Notes: a model not told the origin generated them from the letters alone. Positions 8,490 through 17,670 are shown, numbered from the stretch's first letter. The stretch is 43,366 nucleotides of DNA from DATGFK01 sp040007395 (GCA_040007395.1 JBDTVG010000116.1:1-43366); one strand, 5' to 3'. Numbers and translations are program-made.

Positions 8490-8735
8490 AGCCTATTGCT
8501 GTGAATTCTCGATTGTTGAAAAGGTGTTGGCACAACACACCTTGGATAGAGGCTACCTTAACCAACCTGAACAGTTTTTGCAATATCAAAGGCTTAACTT
8601 GTGGCACGCGATTTGGCTATTCCAATCAATAGCTCAGAGGGGTAAAATCAAACATGATGACTCCGCAAATTTCCCCTGTTGGCAAAATTCTACTCAATAA
8701 CCGGGAGCTATAGCCCGAATAAGGATCGCTAATTA

Positions 8736-10067
8736 ATGGCAGATTTCACTGATCCCGTACTCGACTCTGATGCCCAACTCGCACCTGCCGCGTTGCTCGA
8801 AACCCTGACCACGGAAGCGCCCCATGACCCTTACGCCGCGCTACGCTACCGCGACTTCAGATTGCTAGCGATTGGCAGGTTTATCGCCTCACTGGGTGAA
8901 CAGATGGTTAGCGTAGCCATCGGTTGGGAACTCTATGACCGTACCGGATCGGCACTGGCACTAGGGCTGGTGGGGTTGGTTCAAGTGCTGCCCGTGATCG
9001 TGTTATCGCTGCCTGCTGGACAAGTCGCGGATCGGTTTGACCGCAAACGGGTGGTGATTGTGACCCAGATTTTGCTGGCGTTATGTGGAATAGGTCTGGC
9101 GGTCTTATCTTATACACGGGGATCGTTGTTTCTGGTCTATACCGTGCTGTTATTCATTGGAATTGCCCGCGCTTTCAATAATCCTGCGGCCTCCTCACTG
9201 CTACCACAAACTGTCCCGCCGGGCGTATTTACCAGCGCGGCAACATGGAGTAGCAGTGCGTGGCAGTTTGCAGCCGTAACAGGTCTGGCATTGGGTGGGT
9301 TGCTGATTGGGATATTCAACCATGCCGGTGAAGTCTATATCCTCGACGCTGTTGCCGCCCTAACCTTTGGCGTATTGGTTGCCATGATTCGCGGCAAGCA
9401 GATCGCGCACCCCAAAGAGGTCACGACTTTCAAATCGTTGGCGGCGGGGGTGGGCTTTGTCTTGCGCACTAAAATCATCTTGGCAACAATCACGCTGGAT
9501 ATGTTTGCGGTACTGCTCGGCGGAGCAACAACGCTGCTGCCGATCTTTGCCAAAGATATTATGCAAGTTGGCCCGGCTGGGCTTGGCGTACTGCGGGCTG
9601 CCCCTTCTATCGGAGCAATCCTCATGGTACTGCTGATCGCGCATATGCCGCCCTTCAAGCACGCGGGTCGAACGCTGCTATTGGCAGTCATTGGCTTCGG
9701 GCTGGCAACCATTGTATTCGGGGTATCGCGTTCGTTTCTGCTCTCGCTGGTGATGTTGGCTCTGTTGGGCGCACTCGATAATATCAGCGTGGTAATCCGT
9801 AGTACGCTGCTGCTCGTGCGTGCGCCAGACGAGATGCGAGGTCGTATTTCCGCTGTGAATAATGTGTTTATCGGTACGTCCAATGAACTCGGCGGCTTCG
9901 AATCGGGATTGACGGCGGCACTGTTCGGCCCAGTATTGGCAGTGGTCGGCGGCGGGATCGGAACAATTCTGGTGGTGTTGGCAATCGCGTGGTTCTGGCC
10001 CGAAGTACGCCGTCTGGGTCGCCTCGATGAAGGTCAGGTGTTAGCGGCTGATGCGGCAGCAGACTAG
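8736..10067 (+). CDS. MFS transporter (EntS/MFS_3-like)
   Basis: 443 residues with about 12 hydrophobic spans. After a 35-residue acidic, cytosolic N-terminus comes FRLLAIGRFIASLGEQMVSV, then the MFS loop motif GQVADRFDRKRVV between spans 2 and 3. The long second half includes RAPDEMRGRISAVNNVF, typical of the EntS/MFS_3 exporters. The substrate is unknown. It is divergent from the MGDG-synthase-like gene, and its end lies just before the next glycosyltransferase start, which suggests co-transcription. Confidence 0.9.
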   Translation: MADFTDPVLDSDAQLAPAALLETLTTEAPHDPYAALRYRDFRLLAIGRFIASLGEQMVSVAIGWELYDRTGSALALGLVGLVQVLPVIVLSLPAGQVADRFDRKRVVIVTQILLALCGIGLAVLSYTRGSLFLVYTVLLFIGIARAFNNPAASSLLPQTVPPGVFTSAATWSSSAWQFAAVTGLALGGLLIGIFNHAGEVYILDAVAALTFGVLVAMIRGKQIAHPKEVTTFKSLAAGVGFVLRTKIILATITLDMFAVLLGGATTLLPIFAKDIMQVGPAGLGVLRAAPSIGAILMVLLIAHMPPFKHAGRTLLLAVIGFGLATIVFGVSRSFLLSLVMLALLGALDNISVVIRSTLLLVRAPDEMRGRISAVNNVFIGTSNELGGFESGLTAALFGPVLAVVGGGIGTILVVLAIAWFWPEVRRLGRLDEGQVLAADAAAD

Positions 10068-10083
10068 AACAACAGAACAGTTC

Positions 10084-11058
10084 ATGCCTACTGATTTAGC
10101 GGTTATTATTGTGACATGGAATGTGCGCGATCTCGTACTGGATGCACTCCGCACGCTGTGTGATGATCTGGTAATAAGCCACCTCGACAGTCATATTTAT
10201 GTTGTCGATAACGCCTCGACAGATGGCACACCGGAGGCGATTCGCGCTCAGTTCCCCTCAGTAACGGTGCTGGCACAGGCGGATAATCTCGGTTTTGCGG
10301 CGGGCAATAATATAGCGCTGCGAGCGCTTGGCTTCTGTGACCAACCCACACCCAATTCCACTGCGCCGCGTGCTGTCTTGCTGCTCAACCCCGATACACT
10401 CGTGCAACCGGGTGCCATTCGCGCCTTGTACGATGCGTTACTCAGTTTGCCGCGTGTCGGGGTTGTGGGGGCGCAGCTTGCCTATGCTGACGGATCGTTT
10501 CAGCATAGCGCATTCCGCTTCCCCGGCCTCTCGCAGTTAGTCATCGATCTGTTTCCTGTGCCGGGGCGCTTCTACGAAAGCCGCCTGAACGGGCGCTATG
10601 ATCGCGACCTGTACCAGCGTGGCGCACCCTTTCCGGTTGATCACACGTTGGGGGCAACGATGCTACTGCGGCGGGAAGTGATTGAGCAAACGGGGCTGTT
10701 TGATGAGCAGTTCTTTATGTATTGTGAAGAAGTCGATTGGAGTATGCGGATTCGGCAGGCGGGCTGGGAAATCTACGCTGTGCCTAATGCACATATCACG
10801 CATCTTGAAGGCAAAAGCGCCAGTCAGATCCGCCCGCAAAGTGTGATCAATCTGTGGTCAAGCCGCTTGCGGCTATATACTAAACACTACTCCGCGCCGA
10901 AGTTAACGATGGCTCGCTGGCTGGTTCGGCTAGGGATGCAGCGTAAGATCCATGCAGCACAGCAAGACACAACTCTTACGACAGATCAACGTGAGGTGAT
11001 GCTTGCCGCGTATCGACAGGTGCTTAACCTATATAGCGGAACAAGCAAAGACGTTTAA
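10084..11058 (+). CDS. Family 2 glycosyltransferase (rhamnosyltransferase-like)
   Basis: 324 residues from ATG 10084. The GT-A core is complete: LAVIIVTWNVRDLV at the start, VVDNASTDGTPEAIR, NLGFAAGNNIAL, LLLNPDTLVQPG (the DxD-type acid), and the acceptor part FDEQFFMYCEEVDWSMRIRQ with AHITHLEGKS. This resembles WbbL-type rhamnosyl transferases acting on lipid-linked glycans; the sugar is not certain. An alternative in-frame ATG at 10051 would overlap the MFS gene by 17 bases and adds residues unlike the family, so I prefer 10084. Neither start has a strong ribosome-binding site. Confidence 0.88.
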   Translation: MPTDLAVIIVTWNVRDLVLDALRTLCDDLVISHLDSHIYVVDNASTDGTPEAIRAQFPSVTVLAQADNLGFAAGNNIALRALGFCDQPTPNSTAPRAVLLLNPDTLVQPGAIRALYDALLSLPRVGVVGAQLAYADGSFQHSAFRFPGLSQLVIDLFPVPGRFYESRLNGRYDRDLYQRGAPFPVDHTLGATMLLRREVIEQTGLFDEQFFMYCEEVDWSMRIRQAGWEIYAVPNAHITHLEGKSASQIRPQSVINLWSSRLRLYTKHYSAPKLTMARWLVRLGMQRKIHAAQQDTTLTTDQREVMLAAYRQVLNLYSGTSKDV

Positions 11059-11073
11059 CTAGCCTGATTAACG

Positions 11074-11610
11074 CTAAAGGACAATGGGCAGTGTCGAAAT
11101 GTCTGCCAGACCTGCCTCACTGTTGAAAACGATGATTTGGACACCGTTCATTTGTTGTTGTGAAACGCTACCAACCCGATGCCCCGTAGTATCGTAAATC
11201 GCGATCTGTCCCTGACGCTTAATTAGCAAGCGATTGTGGCTGGCGAAGTACGCATAATACAAATCATTCTGACCACCCGCTGAATTGGGTGCGCCAAAGG
11301 ACGAAGGCCACCACCCACTCGTGAAGCCCGACAGTGGTTCAAACCCAACTGTGGGTGCATTCGCGGCGATCAACTGGCTTAATTCGGTAGCCAACCCATC
11401 GACACGCGCTTTCAAAGCAGTGTTGAACAAATCACCGATCATCATCATACCCGGCTGCCACTGTCCCATCCCACCAAGCTCAGGATGGCTAAATTGGGCT
11501 TGTTTGCCGCCAGAAGTCCTCAGCGCATAAGCGAGGGCTTCGACAGCGCCAACGCTAACACCGTAACGAAGCGCTAACGTCTGAAATTTTTCTTTCACAT
11601 CGCTATCCAT
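11074..11610 (-). CDS. Conserved-looking protein of unknown function
   Basis: 178 residues; I do not recognise the family firmly. Residues 1-30 (VKEKFQTLALRYGVSVGAVEALAYALRTSGG) look like a helix-turn-helix-like segment. They are followed by FSHPELGGMGQWQPGMMMIGDLFNTALKARVDGL, a patterned block I associate loosely with SHOCT-type hypothetical proteins. The C-terminal half (about 115-175) reads as beta strands (NRLLIKRQGQIAIYDTTGHRV), like a small sensor or barrel fold. No signal peptide or membrane span. A GAGGAG stretch lies just upstream of the ATG. Confidence 0.7.
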   Translation of the reverse strand: MDSDVKEKFQTLALRYGVSVGAVEALAYALRTSGGKQAQFSHPELGGMGQWQPGMMMIGDLFNTALKARVDGLATELSQLIAANAPTVGFEPLSGFTSGWWPSSFGAPNSAGGQNDLYYAYFASHNRLLIKRQGQIAIYDTTGHRVGSVSQQQMNGVQIIVFNSEAGLADISTLPIVL

Positions 11611-11651
11611 AACGATGATCTCCTCCTCAATACTTCGTAATAAATAAACGG

Positions 11652-11870
11652 TTAACCAGCTTGATAGATAACTGGTCGATATTTTGGCTCTGGGATGAGT
11701 TTACCTTCGCTACGCGCCACCTGTAACCATAATGCTTTGGCAATCTGAACCTGTTTTAGGGCTTCTTCAGGGGTAGCGCCGAACGCGGAGCAAGCATTTA
11801 GGTCAGGAATATCAGCAATGTAACCTTCGTCCTCTTCACTGTAGAAAATGTTGATATGGTAGTCTTTCAT
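11652..11870 (-). CDS. hicB: HicB-family antitoxin
   Basis: 72 residues. The partial RNase-H-like HicB fold is plain: YHINIFYSEEDEGYIADIPDLNACSAFGATPEEALKQV, with the typical YIADIPDL and G-x-T-x-x-E-A-L. No DNA-binding tail follows, so this is the short antitoxin form. Its ATG overlaps the hicA stop by four bases, which indicates translational coupling. The protein should neutralise HicA by direct binding. Confidence 0.9.
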   Translation of the reverse strand: MKDYHINIFYSEEDEGYIADIPDLNACSAFGATPEEALKQVQIAKALWLQVARSEGKLIPEPKYRPVIYQAG

Positions 11871-12136
11871 AATTCTGTTTCGTCTTCCTCTTCTTCTAAT
11901 GCCAAATTATAGCGCTCTACGATTTTTAGAAACTGCCGAATTTGATAAGGTTTGACCTTTCCACTTACCGATTGAATATTCATTAATTCTTGGACTTTGG
12001 GGTGAACAAAGATATGATGGCTTCCTTCCACTCTCGACAGACGAAATCCAAATGCTTCTATGAGGGCAACCAGTTCAGCAAACCGAATATTTTTTGAACC
12101 TGACATTATTTTCTGTAACAGTTTGCGCTTTTTCAT
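11867..12136 (-). CDS. hicA: HicA-family mRNA interferase toxin
   Basis: 89 residues. HicA toxins have a double-stranded-RNA-binding-like fold and a catalytic His. Here the strand-helix start is FAELVALIEAFGFRLSRVEG, then SHHIFVHP with the conserved His, and KVKPYQIRQFLKIVERYNL. An acidic tail (EEEEDET) follows. It is longer than many HicA proteins, with an extra 15-residue basic N-terminus (MKKRKLLQKIMSGSKN). It overlaps hicB, which follows it. Confidence 0.88.
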   Translation of the reverse strand: MKKRKLLQKIMSGSKNIRFAELVALIEAFGFRLSRVEGSHHIFVHPKVQELMNIQSVSGKVKPYQIRQFLKIVERYNLALEEEEDETEL

Positions 12137-12209
12137 TGGAGCAGCACCTTGATTTAGGACTCAAGCACCTAGCATAAATGACTTTCAGGTTATCTTCAAC
12201 TGACTACTC

Positions 12210-13007
12210 ATGGGGAAATTTATCAATTCGGAAGTTATGGAACCCAACCAGCCTACCCTCACTGCCATCATTCTCACCTACAACGAAGCCGCCAATATCG
12301 CGGCGTGCATCGACAGCTTGCGCTGGACGGATGCGATTCTGGTGTTCGACTCGTTTAGCACGGATGACACTGTACAAATTGCGACAGCTGCCGGAGCGCG
12401 AGTCGTCCAGCGCCATTTCGAGAATTACACGACGCAGCGCAACGCGGCTCTCGATGCGGTGGAGTCGGAGTGGGTGCTGTTTGTGGATGCCGATGAGCGC
12501 TCTACACCCGAACAGGCGGCGGAAATCCGTTCAAGGCTTGCCAACAGTAGCTATCAGGGGTATTGGATACCGCGACATAACTACATTTTCGGCAAGCTCA
12601 CGCGCCATACGGGCTGGTTCCCTGATTACCAGATGCGCTTGCTGTGCCGTGCAAAGGCCAGCTATGACACAACTCGTGATGTGCATGAGTTGGTGGTGCT
12701 AGACGGCGAAGCGGGCTATCTCACCACACCACTGATCCATTACAACTATCGCGATCTGGCGCAGTTTATCGGCAAGCAAGAGCGTTACACCGACTACGCC
12801 GCCCGCGATCTGTTCCGTCAAGGAGTGCGGGTCAAGCCGCAGAATTATCTATTACAGCCCTTGCGACACTTCCGTTGGCGCTATATCACGCTTGAGGGGT
12901 ATCGCGATGGACTGCATGGCTTCAAACTTAGTGTATTGATGTCGTGGTACGAATTTCAGAAATATGTGCGGCTCAGGCGTGCTTGGAACCGGGGTAGCGC
13001 TGAATAA
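12210..13007 (+). CDS. Family 2 glycosyltransferase (WaaE/KdtX-like)
   Basis: 265 residues. The GT2 core reads LTAIILTYNEAANIAACIDS, VFDSFSTDDTVQIA, ENYTTQRNAALDAV, WVLFVDADERSTPE (the DxD), followed by RHTGWFPDYQMRLLCR and DVHELV. This is the pattern of the beta-1,4-glucosyltransferases related to WaaE/KdtX, but the acceptor may be any lipid or glycan here. An in-frame ATG at 12237 (M10) is an alternative start. The 3' end overlaps the convergent nucleotidyltransferase-like gene by 35 bases. Confidence 0.9.
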   Translation: MGKFINSEVMEPNQPTLTAIILTYNEAANIAACIDSLRWTDAILVFDSFSTDDTVQIATAAGARVVQRHFENYTTQRNAALDAVESEWVLFVDADERSTPEQAAEIRSRLANSSYQGYWIPRHNYIFGKLTRHTGWFPDYQMRLLCRAKASYDTTRDVHELVVLDGEAGYLTTPLIHYNYRDLAQFIGKQERYTDYAARDLFRQGVRVKPQNYLLQPLRHFRWRYITLEGYRDGLHGFKLSVLMSWYEFQKYVRLRRAWNRGSAE

Positions 13008-14127
13008 TCTCGGTCAGGGCATAGAGTCCTCCGGCGACTACGCTGTGTCCACCCAAGATAATTGGGATAGGGGCTTCGAGGGCGGCTTGTGTGAAATCGC
13101 GCAGCCATGAATTGCGGATCGAGGCGACCCAGAATAAATCCGAGGCAAAGCGATCTGCTGCATCAGGGTGGATTCCTTCGGCTGCCATCAACACTCGCGT
13201 ATCGAAGATCACCGCATCCGCCATGCCTGCCAGATCCGCAAAGAACCCGGCAAAACCCCGCGCCTTGATCCAAGGGCTAAGGATCGAGCGCACCTCGCCC
13301 CGTTCGTCACGCCCACTGGCGATCATGCCACGTTCCTCAGCGATCACGCGAGTCCAACTGCGAGTCGCCTTGTTGAGCGCTTGCCACGCCAATGGCGATA
13401 CCCGCCCGATCAGTGCCAACGTATTCGCTTCACCCACCGCCAACGCGATCACTTTATCAACCGGAATCTGGCTGAGTCCCGCGTTCTGGACGACCTCACG
13501 CAATTTCGGCAGCAGATCGGGATGGTGCGCGATCAAGGCGAGATCGCTGGGGGTGTCGAGATCCATGCTGGTTGCCGGACGTACCCCAGAAAGCACCCGC
13601 ACATCGTACTCGCCACTTTCCTGTAGCAGCCACGCCAAACTGTTATCCCGGTTGGCTTGCCGGATCACGGGCAATGCTGCTTCGACCCGGCTGATCGCCG
13701 CCCAATCGCTCGAATGGAGGTTATTAGTCAACACGATATGCGAGGGGATAGTTGGCGCAGTCGCGTTCATGGAGCGATCCAACAGCGCCACGATCATCCC
13801 ACCAACGGCTTCATCCACTAATGGAGCGCTGCCACCGCCAAAATACAACAGCGGCTCCATCTCATAGCGCTCAATGAGCGTCGCGAGACGCTGCCCAAAG
13901 TGGAACCGTTCGTCTTGCACATCTTCGTCGCGAATCACGTCAAGGTCAGTCGGGAGCCAATCTGTCGTCGGCGCAGCAACGATGATGCGCTCGACTCCCT
14001 GACCGCGCAGTGTGCCGATCAGGTCGATGGCGCTGGCCCGTTGTGCCGCTAGAACCAGTTGTTCCTGCGGCGACTCGCCCGCGCTGCCCACCATAATCAC
14101 TGCGCCGATTTGAAGCTGTTTTTGCAT
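12973..14127 (-). CDS. Nucleotidyltransferase-like protein of unknown role
   Basis: 384 residues, not firmly recognised. The N-terminal half looks like a divergent NTP-transferase (CofC/MobA-type) fold: residues 7-45 form a strand-loop-helix with GTLRGQGVERIIVAAPTT, then LLYFGGGSAPLVDEAVGG, and SMDLDTPSDLALIAHHPD, the usual D-x-D-T-P-x-D-L end signature. The typical N-terminal GGxSxRMG loop is not clear. The second half (from about 190) is a separate alpha/beta region with SGRDERGEVRSILSPWIKARG and ILGGHSVVAGGLY. No membrane span. The gene may act on a nucleotide sugar or cofactor, but that is inference. Confidence 0.7.
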   Translation of the reverse strand: MQKQLQIGAVIMVGSAGESPQEQLVLAAQRASAIDLIGTLRGQGVERIIVAAPTTDWLPTDLDVIRDEDVQDERFHFGQRLATLIERYEMEPLLYFGGGSAPLVDEAVGGMIVALLDRSMNATAPTIPSHIVLTNNLHSSDWAAISRVEAALPVIRQANRDNSLAWLLQESGEYDVRVLSGVRPATSMDLDTPSDLALIAHHPDLLPKLREVVQNAGLSQIPVDKVIALAVGEANTLALIGRVSPLAWQALNKATRSWTRVIAEERGMIASGRDERGEVRSILSPWIKARGFAGFFADLAGMADAVIFDTRVLMAAEGIHPDAADRFASDLFWVASIRNSWLRDFTQAALEAPIPIILGGHSVVAGGLYALTEIIQRYPGSKHA

Positions 14128-14181
14128 AATCTCTATCTTGTTGTTTGACCGATAAAGTCCAAAACCTAGAATAACAAAACC

Positions 14182-15711
14182 CTATTCAGAGCGAGCGCAG
14201 CGAAAACCGTAGTAGTTGAATTTTAAGGATGGGTAGTTCTGATTGCGGTTCGCCGTCCGCAGGTAATCTGTATTGGCATTGGTCCATGAGCCGCCACGCA
14301 AACTACGTGGATTTTTAGTATCTATGTTATTTTCTCGCCCATCATCCTTGTTATAAAGATAAGGCCTATAAAGTGTGCTGACCCACTGCCATAGGTTTCC
14401 GCCCATATCCTGAGCGCCTACCCACGATGCACCAGTAGGCCTACTGCCAACATCGGCGGTCTGGTTTGAACTAAAGACCGTATTATCCGCCACAAATGTA
14501 TTGCCCCAAGGATAAATCAAGTCATCTGGTCCACGCGCCGCATATTCCCATTCTGCTTCGGTAGGCAATCGAGATTTTCGCTGATTCTGGCAGAAATCGC
14601 GGGCTTCAAACCAAGTGACACTCTCTATGGGTCGGTTGTCTCCCGTAAAAGCTGAGCTATGCGCGACCATTCCCTTTAACCGCGCGAATTGAGATTGTGT
14701 CACATCTGTCTTATCGATCCAGAACGGTTTGTCAAAGCAAATTTTAGTCGTTGGCTTCTCATCATCATAAATTCCATAAATTCCCCCAGGTGGTGGATTC
14801 TCTGTCCCCATTGTGAAGCAACCGGACGGTACACGCGCCATCGTCACGCCGTCAAAATCCTGAAATTGCGGTATCCACTGGTTGTTAGCCGTTACGGGGG
14901 AGAGTGCATTGGCTGTAGGGGACAAGGTTGATATAGCAGTCGGAAGAATAGTCGGAATGGCGGTTGGCACAGCACTTGGTGGAACATTAGTCGGTGGAAC
15001 ACTTGTTGTTGGAATGGCAGTAGGTACAGCAGTTGTCGGCGGAAGCGGTGTATTAGTCGATGTTGCACTTGGTGAAAGCGTGGCACTCTGGATTGGCGCT
15101 GTTGGAGTGTTGTTTTGTTCAACAGCGGGTTGCGTCGTCACGGTTGGCGTTGGGCTACCACCTTGTTGTCCAAACTGACTGATCAATAGTCCACCCCCAA
15201 GTATCAACAGTAAGACGACAGCAGCGATAATCCCCATGTTAACCCTTTGGTGCGGATTAATCCCTATATGTTTGGCTCGATTCATTTGCGTAGCGCTAGG
15301 GGTCGTCGGCGCGGCCTTGCCTAACGCATCTTCGATCTTTGGCAGCATTTCAGCATAAGGATGGCGCACACAATCATGAATCTGCAAACGTCCCGGCGAG
15401 ATCAGAATTGGCAAATCGTCATAGGGTGTACTGCGTGCCATCACGGGGACAATAATCGGGCGGCGTTTCAGCCCGGTGGCGTGGAACAATTCAATGACTG
15501 CGCCGCCATTGGGATCGATGGAATCGGGCGAAATGATGAACAGGAAGTGTGAACATGCTTCAAGCCCTTCCTGAATTTCTGTCCAATAGGGCTGGCGGCC
15601 TTTGATCTCCCAGCTATCCAACCAGACATTGAACCCATCGCGCTTTAGATCTTCAGCGAGTTTAACGGCGAAGTCGCGATCTTTGCTGCTATAGCTGATG
15701 AAAACAATCAT
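14182..15711 (-). CDS. TIR domain-transmembrane-FGE-sulfatase fusion protein
   Basis: 509 residues. Residues 1-130 are a TIR domain: VFISYSSKDRDFAVKLAEDL, FNVWLDSWEIKGRQPYW, HFLFIISPDS and a Glu in GAVIELFHA (E74). A hydrophobic membrane span lies at about 158-177, followed by a 95-residue Thr/Pro-rich linker. The C-terminal part (about 285-509) is the formylglycine-generating-enzyme/sulfatase-modifying fold: MARVPSGCFTMGTENPPPG, EVTQ-like DVTQSQFARLKG, RLPTEAEWEYAARG, GGNLWQWVSTLY and RSLRGGSWTN. No Cys is present where FGE has its catalytic pair, so it may be a binding domain only. A single-pass sensor with a cytosolic TIR is likely; the ligand is unknown. Confidence 0.88.
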   Translation of the reverse strand: MIVFISYSSKDRDFAVKLAEDLKRDGFNVWLDSWEIKGRQPYWTEIQEGLEACSHFLFIISPDSIDPNGGAVIELFHATGLKRRPIIVPVMARSTPYDDLPILISPGRLQIHDCVRHPYAEMLPKIEDALGKAAPTTPSATQMNRAKHIGINPHQRVNMGIIAAVVLLLILGGGLLISQFGQQGGSPTPTVTTQPAVEQNNTPTAPIQSATLSPSATSTNTPLPPTTAVPTAIPTTSVPPTNVPPSAVPTAIPTILPTAISTLSPTANALSPVTANNQWIPQFQDFDGVTMARVPSGCFTMGTENPPPGGIYGIYDDEKPTTKICFDKPFWIDKTDVTQSQFARLKGMVAHSSAFTGDNRPIESVTWFEARDFCQNQRKSRLPTEAEWEYAARGPDDLIYPWGNTFVADNTVFSSNQTADVGSRPTGASWVGAQDMGGNLWQWVSTLYRPYLYNKDDGRENNIDTKNPRSLRGGSWTNANTDYLRTANRNQNYPSLKFNYYGFRCARSE

Positions 15712-15847
15712 GTAGAACTTCCTACGGCGCGATGAATTCTGACTACAATGAATAGTATACCGTTATCGCTTGATAGGAAAAATGCAACTGATCGTTTTTG
15801 ATGCGTTGCACTATCGTTTTTTTGCGACTGTGCGGGGATAAGACAGA

Positions 15848-15948
15848 TTAACCCCTCACCCCAGCCCCTTCCCCCGCAAGCGATGGAAGGGGGGCTAATG
15901 CCTTGATTCCCCTCCTCGCTTGCGGGGAGGGGTTAGGGGTGGGGTCAA
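15848..15948. repeat. Inverted pair of GC-rich palindromic repeats
   Basis: The left half is TTAACCCCTCACCCC followed by the CCCCCGCAAGCG stem. The right half, read on the minus strand, is TTGACCCCACCCCTAACC followed by CCCCGCAAGCG. The two units face each other and can form a large cruciform. The same consensus occurs at 34497-34545 and 35373-35424, with a possible half copy at 41326. This is the only content of the gap between the TIR-FGE gene and mutY. Confidence 0.8.
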
Positions 15949-16030
15949 TTGTTGATGCGCTTTTCCTGTTGATCGAGCAAGAATAGCGCTAGACGCGGTA
16001 GAATTAGACCATTGTCCTCTGATTTGGTCT

Positions 16031-17113
16031 ATGCCCGCTATGCCGCAACCCCCATTTGTTTCCGACTTGCTCAACTGGTACGACAATGCCGCCGCCGATC
16101 TTCCTTGGCGGCGCAGCCATGATCCCTATCTAATCTGGCTGTCCGAGATCATGTTGCAGCAAACCCAAGTCACAACGGTGATTCCGTACTTCGAGCGCTT
16201 TGTGGCGGCGTTTCCAACGGTTTCGGCGCTTGCCGCTGCACCACTCGATCAGGTGCTCAAGTGCTGGGAAGGCTTGGGCTACTACAGCCGCGCCCGCAAT
16301 CTGCACCGCGCCGCCCAGATTGTCGCTGGCGACTATGGCGGGACATTCCCGACTTCGGCGGCGGAATTGCAAAAACTGCCGGGGATCGGACGTTATACGG
16401 CGGGCGCGATTGCCAGCATTGCCTTCGGTGAACAGGTCGCCGTGCTAGATGGTAATGTAATGCGCGTGCTGACTCGAATTGACGACATTGACGGCAATCT
16501 TGCGTTACCCGCCACGCAGCGCGATCTGTGGACGCTTGCCGAGTCGCTTGTGCCAGCGGATCGCCCCGGCGACTACAATCAAGCTCTGATGGAACTAGGT
16601 CGTACCCTGTGCAGGCCACGCCAACCGCTGTGTCTAATCTGTCCAGCAGCGCGACACTGCCTCGCTTTTCAACGCGGCGTGCAGAATCAGCGTCCTGTCA
16701 AAACGGCGAAGGCCAAAACGCCGCATTATGACGTGGCAGCGGGCATCATCTGGAACGATCAAAATCAAGTGCTAATCGCCCAGCGACCCGCCGAAGGCTT
16801 ACTGGGTGGATTGTGGGAATTCCCCGGCGGCAAACAGGAATCCGGCGAAAGCCTGCCCGACTGTCTGAGCCGCGAACTGCGTGAAGAACTCGCGATTACT
16901 GTTGAAGTTGGCTCACTTTTTTTGAGCGTCAAGCACGCCTTCACCCACTTCAAGATCACGCTACACGCTTTCGAGTGTCGCTATCTGGCAGGGCCACCAC
17001 AGGCTATTCAGTGTGCCGCTTGGCGTTGGGTACATCTGGACGATCTCGATCAATTTGCCTTCGGGCGCACAGATCGCACAGTGATTGAGGCGCTACGAAC
17101 ACGGCAAAAATGA
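16031..17113 (+). CDS. mutY: A/G-specific adenine glycosylase MutY
   Basis: 360 residues, full length. It removes adenine mispaired with 8-oxoguanine. The catalytic Glu lies in WLSEIMLQQTQVT (E39). The HhH motif is LPGIGRYTAGAIASIAFG, with the catalytic Asp in AVLDGNVMRVLTR. The 4Fe-4S motif is C-x6-C-x2-C-x5-C (CRPRQPLCLICPAARHC). The C-terminal 8-oxoG recognition domain has a Nudix box, GGKQESGESLPDCLSRELRE. The start at 16031 gives a protein beginning at the usual point. Confidence 0.96.
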   Translation: MPAMPQPPFVSDLLNWYDNAAADLPWRRSHDPYLIWLSEIMLQQTQVTTVIPYFERFVAAFPTVSALAAAPLDQVLKCWEGLGYYSRARNLHRAAQIVAGDYGGTFPTSAAELQKLPGIGRYTAGAIASIAFGEQVAVLDGNVMRVLTRIDDIDGNLALPATQRDLWTLAESLVPADRPGDYNQALMELGRTLCRPRQPLCLICPAARHCLAFQRGVQNQRPVKTAKAKTPHYDVAAGIIWNDQNQVLIAQRPAEGLLGGLWEFPGGKQESGESLPDCLSRELREELAITVEVGSLFLSVKHAFTHFKITLHAFECRYLAGPPQAIQCAAWRWVHLDDLDQFAFGRTDRTVIEALRTRQK

Positions 17114-17203
17114 TCGCCTAGTATCGTCTCATAAATCGAAATAGTGCAACTCATTTGCGGGATGCTGCGTATAGCTAGTAGCCAACTCTGTACAGGAGAC
17201 AAT

Positions 17204-17629
17204 ATGAGCAATCGTGAACAGCAGTATACAAAACTTACCGACGATGGAGAGCTACTCGAAATTGGCGACGCGCCTGCCGCGCAGTTAAGCGCTGTCTACT
17301 GTACCCAGTGCGGCAGTCCTAACAGTGCTTACAACCGTTTCTGTAAACGGTGCGGACAATCTCTTGCTGATGATATGCTCGATCTTGAGGATCATGATTA
17401 TGCTCTGCCGCAGCGCAAGCGTAAGCATACCCTTGCTCACCAAGAGCCAGTGCAGCCGTCAACCTTATCAGTCTTGGCGAATGTGGTGATTGAAATTTTC
17501 ACGCTGATGGCTATGGTGTTGATCTGTGCAGCGGGCAGTCGGTACAGTGGTAGCCCTTCTGCAATCGTGCCTGAGGTACTGTTCGCGTGGATTTTGGTCG
17601 AGTGGATACGCCATCGCAAACCGCGTTAA
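17204..17629 (+). CDS. Small zinc-ribbon membrane protein
   Basis: 141 residues from ATG 17204, which has AGGAGA 5 bases upstream. The earlier in-frame ATG at 17144 lacks a ribosome-binding site. A zinc ribbon, C-x2-C(12)C-x2-C in YCTQCGSPNSAYNRFCKRCG, lies at about residues 30-50. An acidic stretch and a basic RKRK follow, and about two hydrophobic segments lie at 90-130. Probably a membrane-anchored cytosolic zinc ribbon; the function is unknown. Confidence 0.75.
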   Translation: MSNREQQYTKLTDDGELLEIGDAPAAQLSAVYCTQCGSPNSAYNRFCKRCGQSLADDMLDLEDHDYALPQRKRKHTLAHQEPVQPSTLSVLANVVIEIFTLMAMVLICAAGSRYSGSPSAIVPEVLFAWILVEWIRHRKPR

Positions 17630-17670
17630 GCGTGTTGTGGGCTGCTATCAGATTTGAACATGAAAATTTC

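Noticed and set aside
8458..8700. 80-residue plus-strand frame before the MFS gene
   Set aside because: It lies across the divergent promoter region and has no ribosome-binding site or recognisable protein.
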